A DNA stretch of 16,737 nt. Origin: CAVRQM01 sp964250775. Lineage in GTDB: Bacteria > Pseudomonadota > Alphaproteobacteria > Acetobacterales > Acetobacteraceae. Numbering within the stretch: position 1 is the stretch's first letter; every line of letters begins with the position of its first letter. Location of the stretch: assembly GCA_964250775.1 (NCBI GenBank), contig CAXUHK010000091.1:1-16737 (forward strand). Direction: 5' to 3'. A model generated the notes under the pieces. That model saw nothing but the letters and a program-made list of their open reading frames with translations. It searched no databases and was not told where the DNA came from. The position numbers were made by a program, and so were the translations under genes. This document shows positions 6,350-12,868 of the stretch, one piece after another.

Positions 6350-7564
6350 GTGAGCGAGACGTTTGTCGCCGGCGCATCGGTCCGGTTGCCGGGCTGGGCC
6401 TGGGCGCCGCGCGATCGCAAGACCGCGTGGCTCAGCACCATTCTGATCGCCACTTTCCTGTGTTTCCTGGTCGCCGTTATTAACGTTCAGGTCAATGCCG
6501 AAGTAGGCAAGCCATACTTGTCCGGCGATTTCTTTGCGTTCTGGTCCTGGGCCAAAATAGCTTCCAATCATCCAGTGGCGGAACTCTACAACGCCAGAAA
6601 ACTGCACGAGGCGCAGTTAGCGCTGGAAATGCTTCCGTCGCAGCAGGCCCCGTTCCCTTACCCGCCGACCTTCCTGCTCGTGCTCTGGCCGCTCGGCTTG
6701 CTGCCGCTCCGCGCCGCCTATGCCGCCTGGGTCGGCGTTACCTTGCCACTCTACTTGCTCGCGAGCTGCGCCGGCGTCCGCGGCAAGGCGCTCATGGCGT
6801 TCGCGATGCTGCTCGCTCCCGCGACCGCGATCTGTCTAATCTGTGGCCAGAGCGGGTTCCTGCTGGCGGCGCTCCTGGTCGGCGGGCTGCGGCTGCTCCC
6901 GCGCCGCCCGGTCCTGGCCGGCATCCTGTTTGGGCTGCTTACCTACAAGCCGCAGTTCGGCATCCTGCTGCCGCTCGCCCTGGTCGCGGCCAGCCAGTGG
7001 CGCTGCATCGCCGCCGCCTGCGCCACTACGGCTTGCCTGGTCGTCGTCACCGTCGCGGCCTTCGGCCCATCTATATGGGAGATTTGGTGGCAGGCGTTGC
7101 CCGGCTACGCGGCCTGGTTCTACAAGACAATGATAGCGAACCCATTCATGCCAACGGTGCTGAACAACCTGCAGCGGCTCGGGGCTTCGCAGGGCCTGGC
7201 TCGCTCTGCCCAGGCCGCGGCGGCGCTGGCGGCCGGCATCGTGGTCTGGCGTGCGTGGCGGCTTCTGCCACACTGCCTCGCCGTCGCGACGCTGCTCGCG
7301 GCGACATGCCTTGCGACGCCCTATGCCTTCATCTACGACCTGCCGGTGTTGTCGAGCGCCGTGTTCCTATTTGCCGCCCACCGGCTACGGTCGATCGGGT
7401 CGCTGGTGTTGCCCGAAGTCGTAGTGCTGGTCACGGTTCTGGCGGTCCCGGCGGTCATGGCCTTCCCCGATTGTCACGTCCCGATCAGCACAATCGCGAT
7501 AACTCTGTTCCTGACGCTCATCTTGGCGATCGGTCGTGCGGCGGAGCGATTCAGCTTGGGCTGA
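6350..7564 (+). CDS. GT87-type (DUF2029) integral membrane glycosyltransferase
   Basis: A 404-residue polytopic protein from GTG 6350, the earliest start in frame, with no good ribosome-binding site. About ten hydrophobic segments are visible. Motifs fit the GT87/DUF2029 family of polyprenyl-phosphate-sugar-dependent transferases: S58GD60FFAFW early in the first periplasmic loop (the Asp is the candidate catalytic base), ELYNARKLHEAQ, FPYPPTFLLVLWPL and GQSGFLLAALLVGG followed by LTYKPQFG. Known relatives include mycobacterial mannosyl- and arabinosyltransferases. It lies between two flp pilin genes, 70 nt after the first, which suggests glycosylation of pilin or of a cell-surface glycan, though this is inference. 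Its third positions look less GC-rich than those of the flanking cpa genes, so it may be a later insertion. Confidence 0.75.
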   Translation: MSETFVAGASVRLPGWAWAPRDRKTAWLSTILIATFLCFLVAVINVQVNAEVGKPYLSGDFFAFWSWAKIASNHPVAELYNARKLHEAQLALEMLPSQQAPFPYPPTFLLVLWPLGLLPLRAAYAAWVGVTLPLYLLASCAGVRGKALMAFAMLLAPATAICLICGQSGFLLAALLVGGLRLLPRRPVLAGILFGLLTYKPQFGILLPLALVAASQWRCIAAACATTACLVVVTVAAFGPSIWEIWWQALPGYAAWFYKTMIANPFMPTVLNNLQRLGASQGLARSAQAAAALAAGIVVWRAWRLLPHCLAVATLLAATCLATPYAFIYDLPVLSSAVFLFAAHRLRSIGSLVLPEVVVLVTVLAVPAVMAFPDCHVPISTIAITLFLTLILAIGRAAERFSLG

Positions 7565-7764
7565 GACCCCCACAAGGCGCAAGCCGCCGTGACTTTGGCA
7601 GGAGCCGATCGCCGGCCTGCCACAGTCATCCCCACCCAGGTGTCATTTCTGTCCAGTTCCCGTGACCTGGCCGCACAACCGTCATCATCGGTTTTGACGC
7701 GATGACCAGGCGGGGCGGCCACCCGGGAACAACCACAGGACGCACAAGACTGGCCGAATCCGGT

Positions 7765-7803
7765 GCGGCGTGCGCCGCGTGAATGGTCGGGTCAAGCCCG
7801 ACC
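7765..7803. repeat. Hairpin pair resembling a dispersed intergenic repeat
   Basis: Two adjacent perfect inverted repeats: GCGGCG-TG-CGCCGC at 7765-7778, and GGTCGGG-TCAAG-CCCGACC at 7785-7803. The second, in the context GAATGGTCGGGTCAAGCCCG, matches the style of short palindromic repeats common between alphaproteobacterial genes (GTCGGGCTTGACCCGAC core). It may also act as a terminator for the GT87 gene. The match to a repeat family is from memory only. Confidence 0.5.
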
Positions 7804-8015
7804 GTGATGGAAAGTGCTGATTTACTCGTTGCGTTGAACCTGGCAGCCAGGCTCTGGTATTTTGGATTGGGCCGTTCGCGATCAAACCGTAATTTCAGCA
7901 TGATCAATCGCAGAAAGTAATTTCCTCAATACTTTATTAACCATCGCCCTAACAAAATAGTTGTACGTTGGATCGGCCAAGTGACAAATCATAACTGTCG
8001 TGGCATCAAAATACC

Positions 8016-8045
8016 TTGATCCTTCGCAAGAACTGTTAGTAATAC
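8016..8045 (+). promoter_or_regulatory. Putative sigma-70 type promoter for second flp and the cpa operon
   Basis: TTGATC (8016-8021), 18-nt spacer, TAATAC (8040-8045), giving a predicted transcript start about 27 nt before the flp ATG. The ribosome-binding site AAGGA at 8068-8072 sits 6 nt before the ATG. This is the strongest promoter-like pair I find upstream of the core operon. Confidence 0.45.
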
Positions 8046-8078
8046 GCAACGATACCAGCCGTTATAAAAGGATGTAGG

Positions 8079-8279
8079 ATGTTTCGTCACCTAGCCACGC
8101 TGACCCAACTCAAGCGCGATGAGAAGGGCGTCACCGCACTTGAATACGGCTTAATTGCCGCCCTGATCGCCGTCGTGATCATCGGCGCGGTTACCACGCT
8201 CGGCACCAATCTTTCCGCCACGTTCGGCGGGATCTCGGGCCACTTCAGCAGCACCGGCGTGACGACCGCCGCGAAGTAA
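8079..8279 (+). CDS. flp: Flp/Fap-type pilin prepilin (second copy)
   Basis: A 66-residue prepilin from ATG 8079 with AAGGA 6 nt upstream. The leader RDEKG17 is followed by VTALE22Y23GLIAALIAVVIIGAV, with Gly at -1 and Glu-Tyr at +5/+6 for CpaA/TadV processing. The Ser/Thr/Gly-rich C-terminal tail (GGISGHFSSTGVTTAAK) is exposed in the fibre model and offers possible O-glycosylation sites. It directly precedes cpaA (49 nt), so from position it is the most likely major subunit gene of the operon. Highly expressed pilins often sit behind a transcript-attenuating hairpin, but the only inverted repeat seen after this gene (CGGCAAG 8284-8290 with CTTGCCG 8322-8328) has a long loop. Confidence 0.94.
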   Translation: MFRHLATLTQLKRDEKGVTALEYGLIAALIAVVIIGAVTTLGTNLSATFGGISGHFSSTGVTTAAK

Positions 8280-8328
8280 AGACCGGCAAGCGCATCCCTG
8301 CCAGATCGGGAAACAATCATCCTTGCCG

Positions 8329-8832
8329 ATGCTCCCGATTCTGGTGGGCGCCTGCTTGACCGTCCTGCTCGGTGTCGCGCTGCACGATGTGGCGTTCCGC
8401 ACCATTCCCAACTGGATGCCGGCGACGCTGCTGCTGTTGGGCGGCGGCGTCAGGGCGCTGGAGGGGGGGATGGCGCGCGGTCTGCTGGCCTGCGCGCTGA
8501 CCCTGCTGGGCGCCGGGTTGTGCTGGCGGCGCGGCTGGCTGGGCGGCGGCGACGCCAAGCTGCTGGCGGCCTGCGCGCTGCTCGTGCCGCCCGGCCTGGT
8601 GCTGCCGATGCTGCTGGACACCGCGCTCGCCGGCGGCGCGTTGGCGCTGCTCTACCTGTCGCTCGGGCGGGTGCTGACGCCGCCGCGTGCCGGCCGTCCA
8701 AGCTCGGGGCGCCCGGCCGGGCTGCTGCGGCGCGTGGCGCGGGCCGAGCGGCATCGCATCTGTCGCCGCGCGGCCCTGCCTTACGGCTCCGCCATCGCCG
8801 CCGGCGCGGTACTGACGCTGTTGAAGGGATAG
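8329..8832 (+). CDS. cpaA: Prepilin peptidase CpaA/TadV (A24 family)
   Basis: A 167-residue polytopic membrane aspartyl peptidase. The two catalytic aspartates of the A24B type are visible: D20 in HDVAFRTIPNW and D75 in GGGDAKL. A C-terminal ALPYGSAIAAGAVL helix is typical of TadV. It would cleave the leaders of both Flp prepilins and of the TadE-like proteins at their G-x4-E motifs. The start is ambiguous: ATG 8329 is preferred, but TTG 8323 is in frame two codons earlier, and neither has a strong ribosome-binding site. The length is normal for the single-domain TadV form, which lacks the methyltransferase domain of PilD. The stop lies 1 nt before the cpaB ATG. Confidence 0.9.
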   Translation: MLPILVGACLTVLLGVALHDVAFRTIPNWMPATLLLLGGGVRALEGGMARGLLACALTLLGAGLCWRRGWLGGGDAKLLAACALLVPPGLVLPMLLDTALAGGALALLYLSLGRVLTPPRAGRPSSGRPAGLLRRVARAERHRICRRAALPYGSAIAAGAVLTLLKG

Positions 8833-8833
8833 C

Positions 8834-9778
8834 ATGTCCGTGGTGCGGATTGCCTTGTTCACGATCCTGGGGCTCGGCATCGTCGGCGGCGCCGCGGCCG
8901 CGTGGCTGCTGCTCGCGGCGCCACCGGCACCCCCCGCCGTCGCCGTGGCGGCACCGGTCCGGGCCGCCGTGCTGGCCGCGGCGCACCCGCTGCGCGCCGG
9001 CTCGCTGGTCAAGCCCGACGACCTCGCCGCGTTCGACATGGCGATCGCCGACATCCCCCCGGGTGCGAGCACCGACACTCCGCAGGCGCGCGGCAAGCTG
9101 GTGGGTGCCTTGATCCGCCGCAGCCTGGGCGAGAACCAGCCGATCCTGCCCGCCGACGTGGTGCACCCGGGCGACCACGGCTTCCTGGCCGCAGTCCTCG
9201 GCCCCAACATGCGCGCGGTGACGGTGGCGGTGGACGCCGTGAGCGGCACCGCCGGGCTGATCTGGCCGGGCGACCGCGTCGACCTGATCCTGACCCAGGC
9301 GATGGAGGACACCAGCCTCGCGGTCGGGCACCGGGTGGCGGCGGAGACCGTGCTGGCCGACGCGCGGGTGATCGCCGTCGACCAGCAGATCATCCAGGGC
9401 CAGGCGCCGGCGTCGGACGCCAACGCCCCGGTGAACCGCACCGCGACGCTCGAAGTCACCGCGGCGCAGGCCGAGCGGGTGCTGGTGGCGGGCCGGCTGG
9501 GCAAGCTGTCGCTGTCGGTGCGCTCCGCCGACCGCCAGGCCGACGCCCGCGTGTCGCCCGCCCCCGCTTCGCCCGCCAACGCGTCGCCCGTCGGCGCGGG
9601 GGCGCCGTCGCTGCCGGTGCCGCCGCTGTCGGTGGCGGCGGTGGCACGCCCGGCCAGCGGCGCCGTCACCTGGGCGGGCGACGTGTCGCCGGCGCTGGGC
9701 AACGACGCGACCCGCACCGCGCCGGTCAAGGTCCAGGTGTTCCAAGGCGACACCGACATCAAGGAATTCCATTTCTGA
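8834..9778 (+). CDS. cpaB: Flp pilus assembly protein CpaB/RcpC
   Basis: A 314-residue periplasmic protein anchored by an N-terminal helix (about 4-29). A SAF domain spans about 45-112 (VLAAAHPLRAGSLVKPDDL...GENQPILPADV), followed by the RcpC/CpaB domain from about 127 (RAVTVAVDAVSGTAGLIWPGDRVDLILTQ) to 228. After that comes a Pro/Ala/Ser-rich linker (about 235-275) and a C-terminal stretch ending VQVFQGDTDIKEFHF, typical of CpaB. SAF domains resemble peptidoglycan- or glycan-binding modules, and CpaB is thought to stabilise or gate the CpaC secretin. It starts 1 nt after cpaA with AAGGG upstream. Its TGA overlaps the cpaC ATG as TGATG, indicating coupled translation. Confidence 0.92.
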   Translation: MSVVRIALFTILGLGIVGGAAAAWLLLAAPPAPPAVAVAAPVRAAVLAAAHPLRAGSLVKPDDLAAFDMAIADIPPGASTDTPQARGKLVGALIRRSLGENQPILPADVVHPGDHGFLAAVLGPNMRAVTVAVDAVSGTAGLIWPGDRVDLILTQAMEDTSLAVGHRVAAETVLADARVIAVDQQIIQGQAPASDANAPVNRTATLEVTAAQAERVLVAGRLGKLSLSVRSADRQADARVSPAPASPANASPVGAGAPSLPVPPLSVAAVARPASGAVTWAGDVSPALGNDATRTAPVKVQVFQGDTDIKEFHF

Positions 9779-11280
9779 TGCGCCACGCGACGTCGCCGGG
9801 ACGGCTCACGGCGCTTGGCGCCGCCGCCTTGTGCCGCGTCGTCCTGTCCTGCCACGCCGCCCTGGCGCAGCCGACTTCCCTCGGCGCCGTCCCGCCCGGC
9901 GCCGCGCCCCCCGGTGGCGCCACGGTGCCGGTGGCGCCGCCGACCGCCGTGGCCCCGGATTTGGGTCGCCCGGATTTGGGCCATCTGGGGTCGCTGGCGC
10001 TGGAGACCGGGTCGGGGCGGGTGCTGAACCTGCCCGGCGCCATCGCCAACGTGTTCGTGGCCGACCCCAAGGTGGCTGAGGTGCGCCCGGCCAGCCCCAG
10101 CACGCTGTTCGTGTTCGGCGCCGCCCCCGGCCGCACCACGCTAGCCGCGATGGACACCGGCGGGCGGGTGGTGGCGCAATACCAGATCGTCGTGCGCCCC
10201 TCCGCCTTCAACGCCGCGGAGGCGGCGAGCACCATACGCCGCGCCATGCCGGGCAGCGCCATCCGCATCGACTCGCTGCCCACCGGCCTCGCCGTCAGCG
10301 GCCAGGTGGCGACGCCGGCCGAGGCCGACCGCGTGCTCGGCCTGGCGCAGTCGTTCCTCGCCGACAAGCAGGCGCTGACCAACCGGCTGACCGTGGCGTC
10401 GTCTACCCAGATCAGCCTGCGCGTGCGCATCGCCGAGATGTCGCGCAGCGTCTCGCGCGAGCTCGGCATCAACTGGACCGCTCTGCAAGGCCTGGGCCAG
10501 TACGCGGTGGTCGGGCTGGTCAACAGCAACCCGGTCACCGCCACGGCCGCCGCGGCGAGCACGCTGAGCGGGTCCTACGCGATCGGCAACACCAACTTCA
10601 GCGCCGTGCTCGACGCGCTGGCGCAGGACAATTTGGTGCACATGCTGGCCGAGCCCAACCTCACCACCATGAGCGGCGAGCCGGCCAGCTTCCTGGTCGG
10701 CGGCGAGTTCCCGGTCCCGGTCGCCGAGCAGAACACCAGCATCAGCGTCATCTTCAAGCAGTACGGCGTCAACCTGTCGTTCGTCCCCACGGTGATGGGC
10801 GACGGGCGCATCAGCATCCACGTGCGCCCGGAGGTGAGCGCGCTCAGCAACCAGGGCGCCGTCACCATCGGCGCCGGCAATGGCAGCATCAGCATCCCGG
10901 CGCTGACGGTGCGGCGCGCCGACACCACGGTCGAGGTCGGCAGCGGCGACAGCTTCGCCATCGCCGGCCTGTTGCAGGAGAACGTGACGCAGACCGTGAG
11001 CGCGCTGCCCTGGCTGGGCGAGGTGCCGATCCTGGGACCGCTGTTCCGCTCCGACAGCTTCCAGCGCAACGAGAGCGAGCTGGTGATCATCGTCACCCCC
11101 TACGTCGTGCGCCCGGTGGCCGACCCGCTGGCGCTGCACCAGCCCGACGATTCCTACGTGCCGCCCACCGACCTGGAGCGCCTGCTGCTGCTGCGCCAGG
11201 TTGGGCAGGGCCAGGTTGGACAGGCCAGTGCGGCGCGGCCGACCCGCATCCCCGGCGCCGCCGGATGGATCGTGCAGTGA
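9778..11280 (+). CDS. cpaC: Outer-membrane secretin CpaC/RcpA
   Basis: A 500-residue secretin from ATG 9778 (TGATG overlap with cpaB). A signal peptide probably ends at ALA30-Q31, then a Pro/Ala/Gly-rich linker to about 65. The N-terminal pilus secretin domain (RVLNLPGAIANVFVADPKVAEV...) runs about 72-140. A BON-like segment (about 148-205, IRIDSLPTGLAVSGQVATPAE) is followed by the secretin core from about 212 to 445, with VPILGPLF (416-423) and ELVIIVTPYVV near the end, both hallmarks of the family. It forms the outer-membrane channel for the Flp fibre. The C-terminal tail has a small in-frame duplication (QVGQGQVGQ). Its 3' end overlaps the next lipoprotein gene. Confidence 0.95.
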   Translation: MRHATSPGRLTALGAAALCRVVLSCHAALAQPTSLGAVPPGAAPPGGATVPVAPPTAVAPDLGRPDLGHLGSLALETGSGRVLNLPGAIANVFVADPKVAEVRPASPSTLFVFGAAPGRTTLAAMDTGGRVVAQYQIVVRPSAFNAAEAASTIRRAMPGSAIRIDSLPTGLAVSGQVATPAEADRVLGLAQSFLADKQALTNRLTVASSTQISLRVRIAEMSRSVSRELGINWTALQGLGQYAVVGLVNSNPVTATAAAASTLSGSYAIGNTNFSAVLDALAQDNLVHMLAEPNLTTMSGEPASFLVGGEFPVPVAEQNTSISVIFKQYGVNLSFVPTVMGDGRISIHVRPEVSALSNQGAVTIGAGNGSISIPALTVRRADTTVEVGSGDSFAIAGLLQENVTQTVSALPWLGEVPILGPLFRSDSFQRNESELVIIVTPYVVRPVADPLALHQPDDSYVPPTDLERLLLLRQVGQGQVGQASAARPTRIPGAAGWIVQ

Positions 11281-11582
11281 GGGCGGCCATCACCGCTGCG
11301 GCGGTAGCGGGGGCCGGCCTGCTGGTCGTCCTCGCGGGCTGCGCCGGGGTCGAGCCGTACGACCGCCGCTTCACCTGGCGCCCGACCGGGGCCAACGAGG
11401 CCAACCTCGCCGCCATGGCCGCCAACCCGGCCGACCTCGCGCATGGCCACGCCCAGGGCCCGGCGGACGGGCAGTTGGCCGCCATGGCGGTCGAGCGGCT
11501 GCGCCTCGGCCACGTGAAGCCGCTGACCGGCGCCAACGACGGCGGCGGCGCGTCGATGGCCAGCGGGCCGGCGGGGAACTGA
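11265..11582 (+). CDS. cpaD: Short CpaD-like pilus lipoprotein
   Basis: A 105-residue lipoprotein with signal sequence and lipobox Leu-Ala-Gly-Cys (Cys26) followed by AGVEPYDRR. The segment NLAAMAANPADLAHG followed by AAMAVERLRLGHVKP matches the conserved C-terminal part of CpaD-type proteins (NLAAMVANPxDL...A...YR..K), but the usual N-terminal half (family length about 200 or more) is absent. The position between the secretin and cpaE is exactly that of cpaD. ATG 11265 overlaps cpaC by 16 nt. An in-frame GTG at 11277 gives a GTGA overlap and is a good alternative. CpaD is thought to help target or stabilise the secretin in the outer membrane. Whether the short form is functional is unknown. 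Confidence 0.72.
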   Translation: MDRAVRAAITAAAVAGAGLLVVLAGCAGVEPYDRRFTWRPTGANEANLAAMAANPADLAHGHAQGPADGQLAAMAVERLRLGHVKPLTGANDGGGASMASGPAGN

Positions 11583-12868
11583 TGCCCGCCGACGGCTCGC
11601 TGCCCGGCTCGCTGCCCGGGCTGCACGACGACCCGCACGACCAGGAACGCGCCTGGGCCGGCGGCGACCGCGTGACGCTGATGGCGTTCGTGGGCGACGC
11701 CGCGGTCGAGATGGTGCTGCGCGACGGCCTGTCCGACGCCACGCCGGAGCCGTTCGAGGCGACGCGCGGCGGCATCCGCGCCGCCATCGCGGCGCTGCAG
11801 AAAGCCGAGACGCCACGCTGCCTGATCGTCGACATCTCGGGCGTGGACGAGCCGCTGACCGCGCTGCGGCAGCTAAGCGAGGTGGTCGAGCCGGACGTCA
11901 AGGTGCTGGTGGTGGGCGAGTCGGCCGAGGTCGACTTCTACCGCGAGGTGACGCGCGGCATGGGCGCGCGCGAATACCTGGCCAAGCCGCTGACCCGCGA
12001 CATGGTGGTGCGGCTGTTCGCGCCGATCATCGTGGGCCAGCCGATCGCCGCCCAGGAGCTGACCGGCGGGCGGGTGATCACCATCACCGGCGCGCGCGGC
12101 GGCGTCGGCGCCACCACCATCGCGGCCAACCTGGCCTGGCACTTCGGCGTCGCGCGCAACCGCCACACCGTGCTGCTCGACCCCGACCTGCACACCGGCA
12201 CCGCGGCGCTGTTCGTCGACGCGCCAACCGGCCCCGGCCTGCGCGCGGCGCTCGAGATGCCGGACCGCATCGACGAGCTGTTCGTCGAGCGCGCCGCCAT
12301 GGTGCTGAAGGACCGAATGCACGTGATGGCCGGGCAGGAGCCGCTGTCGGAGCGGCCGGTCTGCGCGCCGGACGCGGCGCCGCGGCTGCTGGCGGCGCTG
12401 CGCCGGCGCTACAACTTCATCGTGGCCGACGTGCCGTTCCAGCCGGTGCCGCTGTACCGCGACCTGCTGGAGGCAGCCAGCCAGCGGGTGGTGGTGTTCG
12501 AGCCGACGCTGGCCGGGGTGCGCGAGACGCTGCGGCTGCGCGCCCTGTTCGACCGCCCCGGCCAGTCGGAGCGCACCGTGCTGCTGCTCAACCGCGACGG
12601 GATGCCCGGCGGCCTAACCCGCGCGCAGGTCGAGGACGCGCTGGAGGGCCGTCCCGACATGGTGATCCCCGACCTGCCCAAGCGGCTGGCGGCGGCGGCC
12701 ACCATGGGCGAGCCAGCAGTGCGCCACCGCGGCTTCTTCCGCCTGCGGGTCCACGAGCTGGGCCGGCTGGTGGCGTTCAGCCACCTGCTCGACGCCGGCC
12801 CCTCGGGCATCGCCACCAAGCGCGCCACCGACCGCAAGCGCGGCCTGCGGTTCTGGAGGAAGCCGTGA
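11582..12868 (+). CDS. cpaE: Pilus localisation ATPase CpaE/TadZ
   Basis: A 428-residue protein from ATG 11582 (TGATG overlap with the preceding lipoprotein). An N-terminal response-regulator-like domain (about 30-150) has CLIVDISG and KVLVVGES strands and an EYLAKPL motif. The ParA/MinD-like ATPase domain (about 163-400) has an altered Walker A, R172GGVGATT179, lacking the signature lysines of KGGVGKTT, and LLDPD202LHTGTAA after it. Divergent Walker A motifs occur in many CpaE/TadZ proteins, which bind nucleotide weakly and act as polar localisers of the secretion machine. The stop overlaps the cpaF GTG as GTGA, and its last codons include the GGAGGA ribosome-binding site of cpaF. Confidence 0.93.
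   Translation: MPADGSLPGSLPGLHDDPHDQERAWAGGDRVTLMAFVGDAAVEMVLRDGLSDATPEPFEATRGGIRAAIAALQKAETPRCLIVDISGVDEPLTALRQLSEVVEPDVKVLVVGESAEVDFYREVTRGMGAREYLAKPLTRDMVVRLFAPIIVGQPIAAQELTGGRVITITGARGGVGATTIAANLAWHFGVARNRHTVLLDPDLHTGTAALFVDAPTGPGLRAALEMPDRIDELFVERAAMVLKDRMHVMAGQEPLSERPVCAPDAAPRLLAALRRRYNFIVADVPFQPVPLYRDLLEAASQRVVVFEPTLAGVRETLRLRALFDRPGQSERTVLLLNRDGMPGGLTRAQVEDALEGRPDMVIPDLPKRLAAAATMGEPAVRHRGFFRLRVHELGRLVAFSHLLDAGPSGIATKRATDRKRGLRFWRKP

Larger units (their letters stand above)
7565..8078. other. 514-nt non-coding gap between GT87 gene and second flp
   Basis: No convincing gene is seen. The first 300 or so bases are GC-rich and contain a hairpin pair resembling dispersed alphaproteobacterial intergenic repeats (7765-7803). 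The last 180 are AT-rich and hold the second flp promoter. A reverse-strand reading frame at 7626-7907 is probably an artefact of the repeat: it contains VGLDPTIHAAHA, a peptide I associate with translated intergenic repeats. TTAA at 7937-7940 followed by CTAA after 8 bases is one base off CtrA spacing. Confidence 0.6.

Noticed and set aside
7626..7907. Reverse-strand 93-codon frame between GT87 and the second flp
   Set aside because: It spans the hairpin repeat, lacks a clear ribosome-binding site, and contains a peptide (VGLDPTIHAAHA) of the kind produced by translating intergenic repeats.
7937..7952. CtrA-type site upstream of the second flp (TTAA-N8-CTAA)
   Set aside because: Spacing is 8 rather than 7 and one half-site is mismatched, and it lies about 125 nt from the start codon. 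Not strong enough to call.
8317..9984. Long reverse-strand frame opposite cpaA/cpaB/cpaC
   Set aside because: Low-complexity product with no domain, opposite well-supported genes.
12092..12118. CpaE Walker A lacking lysine as evidence of an inactive or broken gene
   Set aside because: Altered Walker A motifs are common in CpaE/TadZ proteins, and the rest of the protein is intact.
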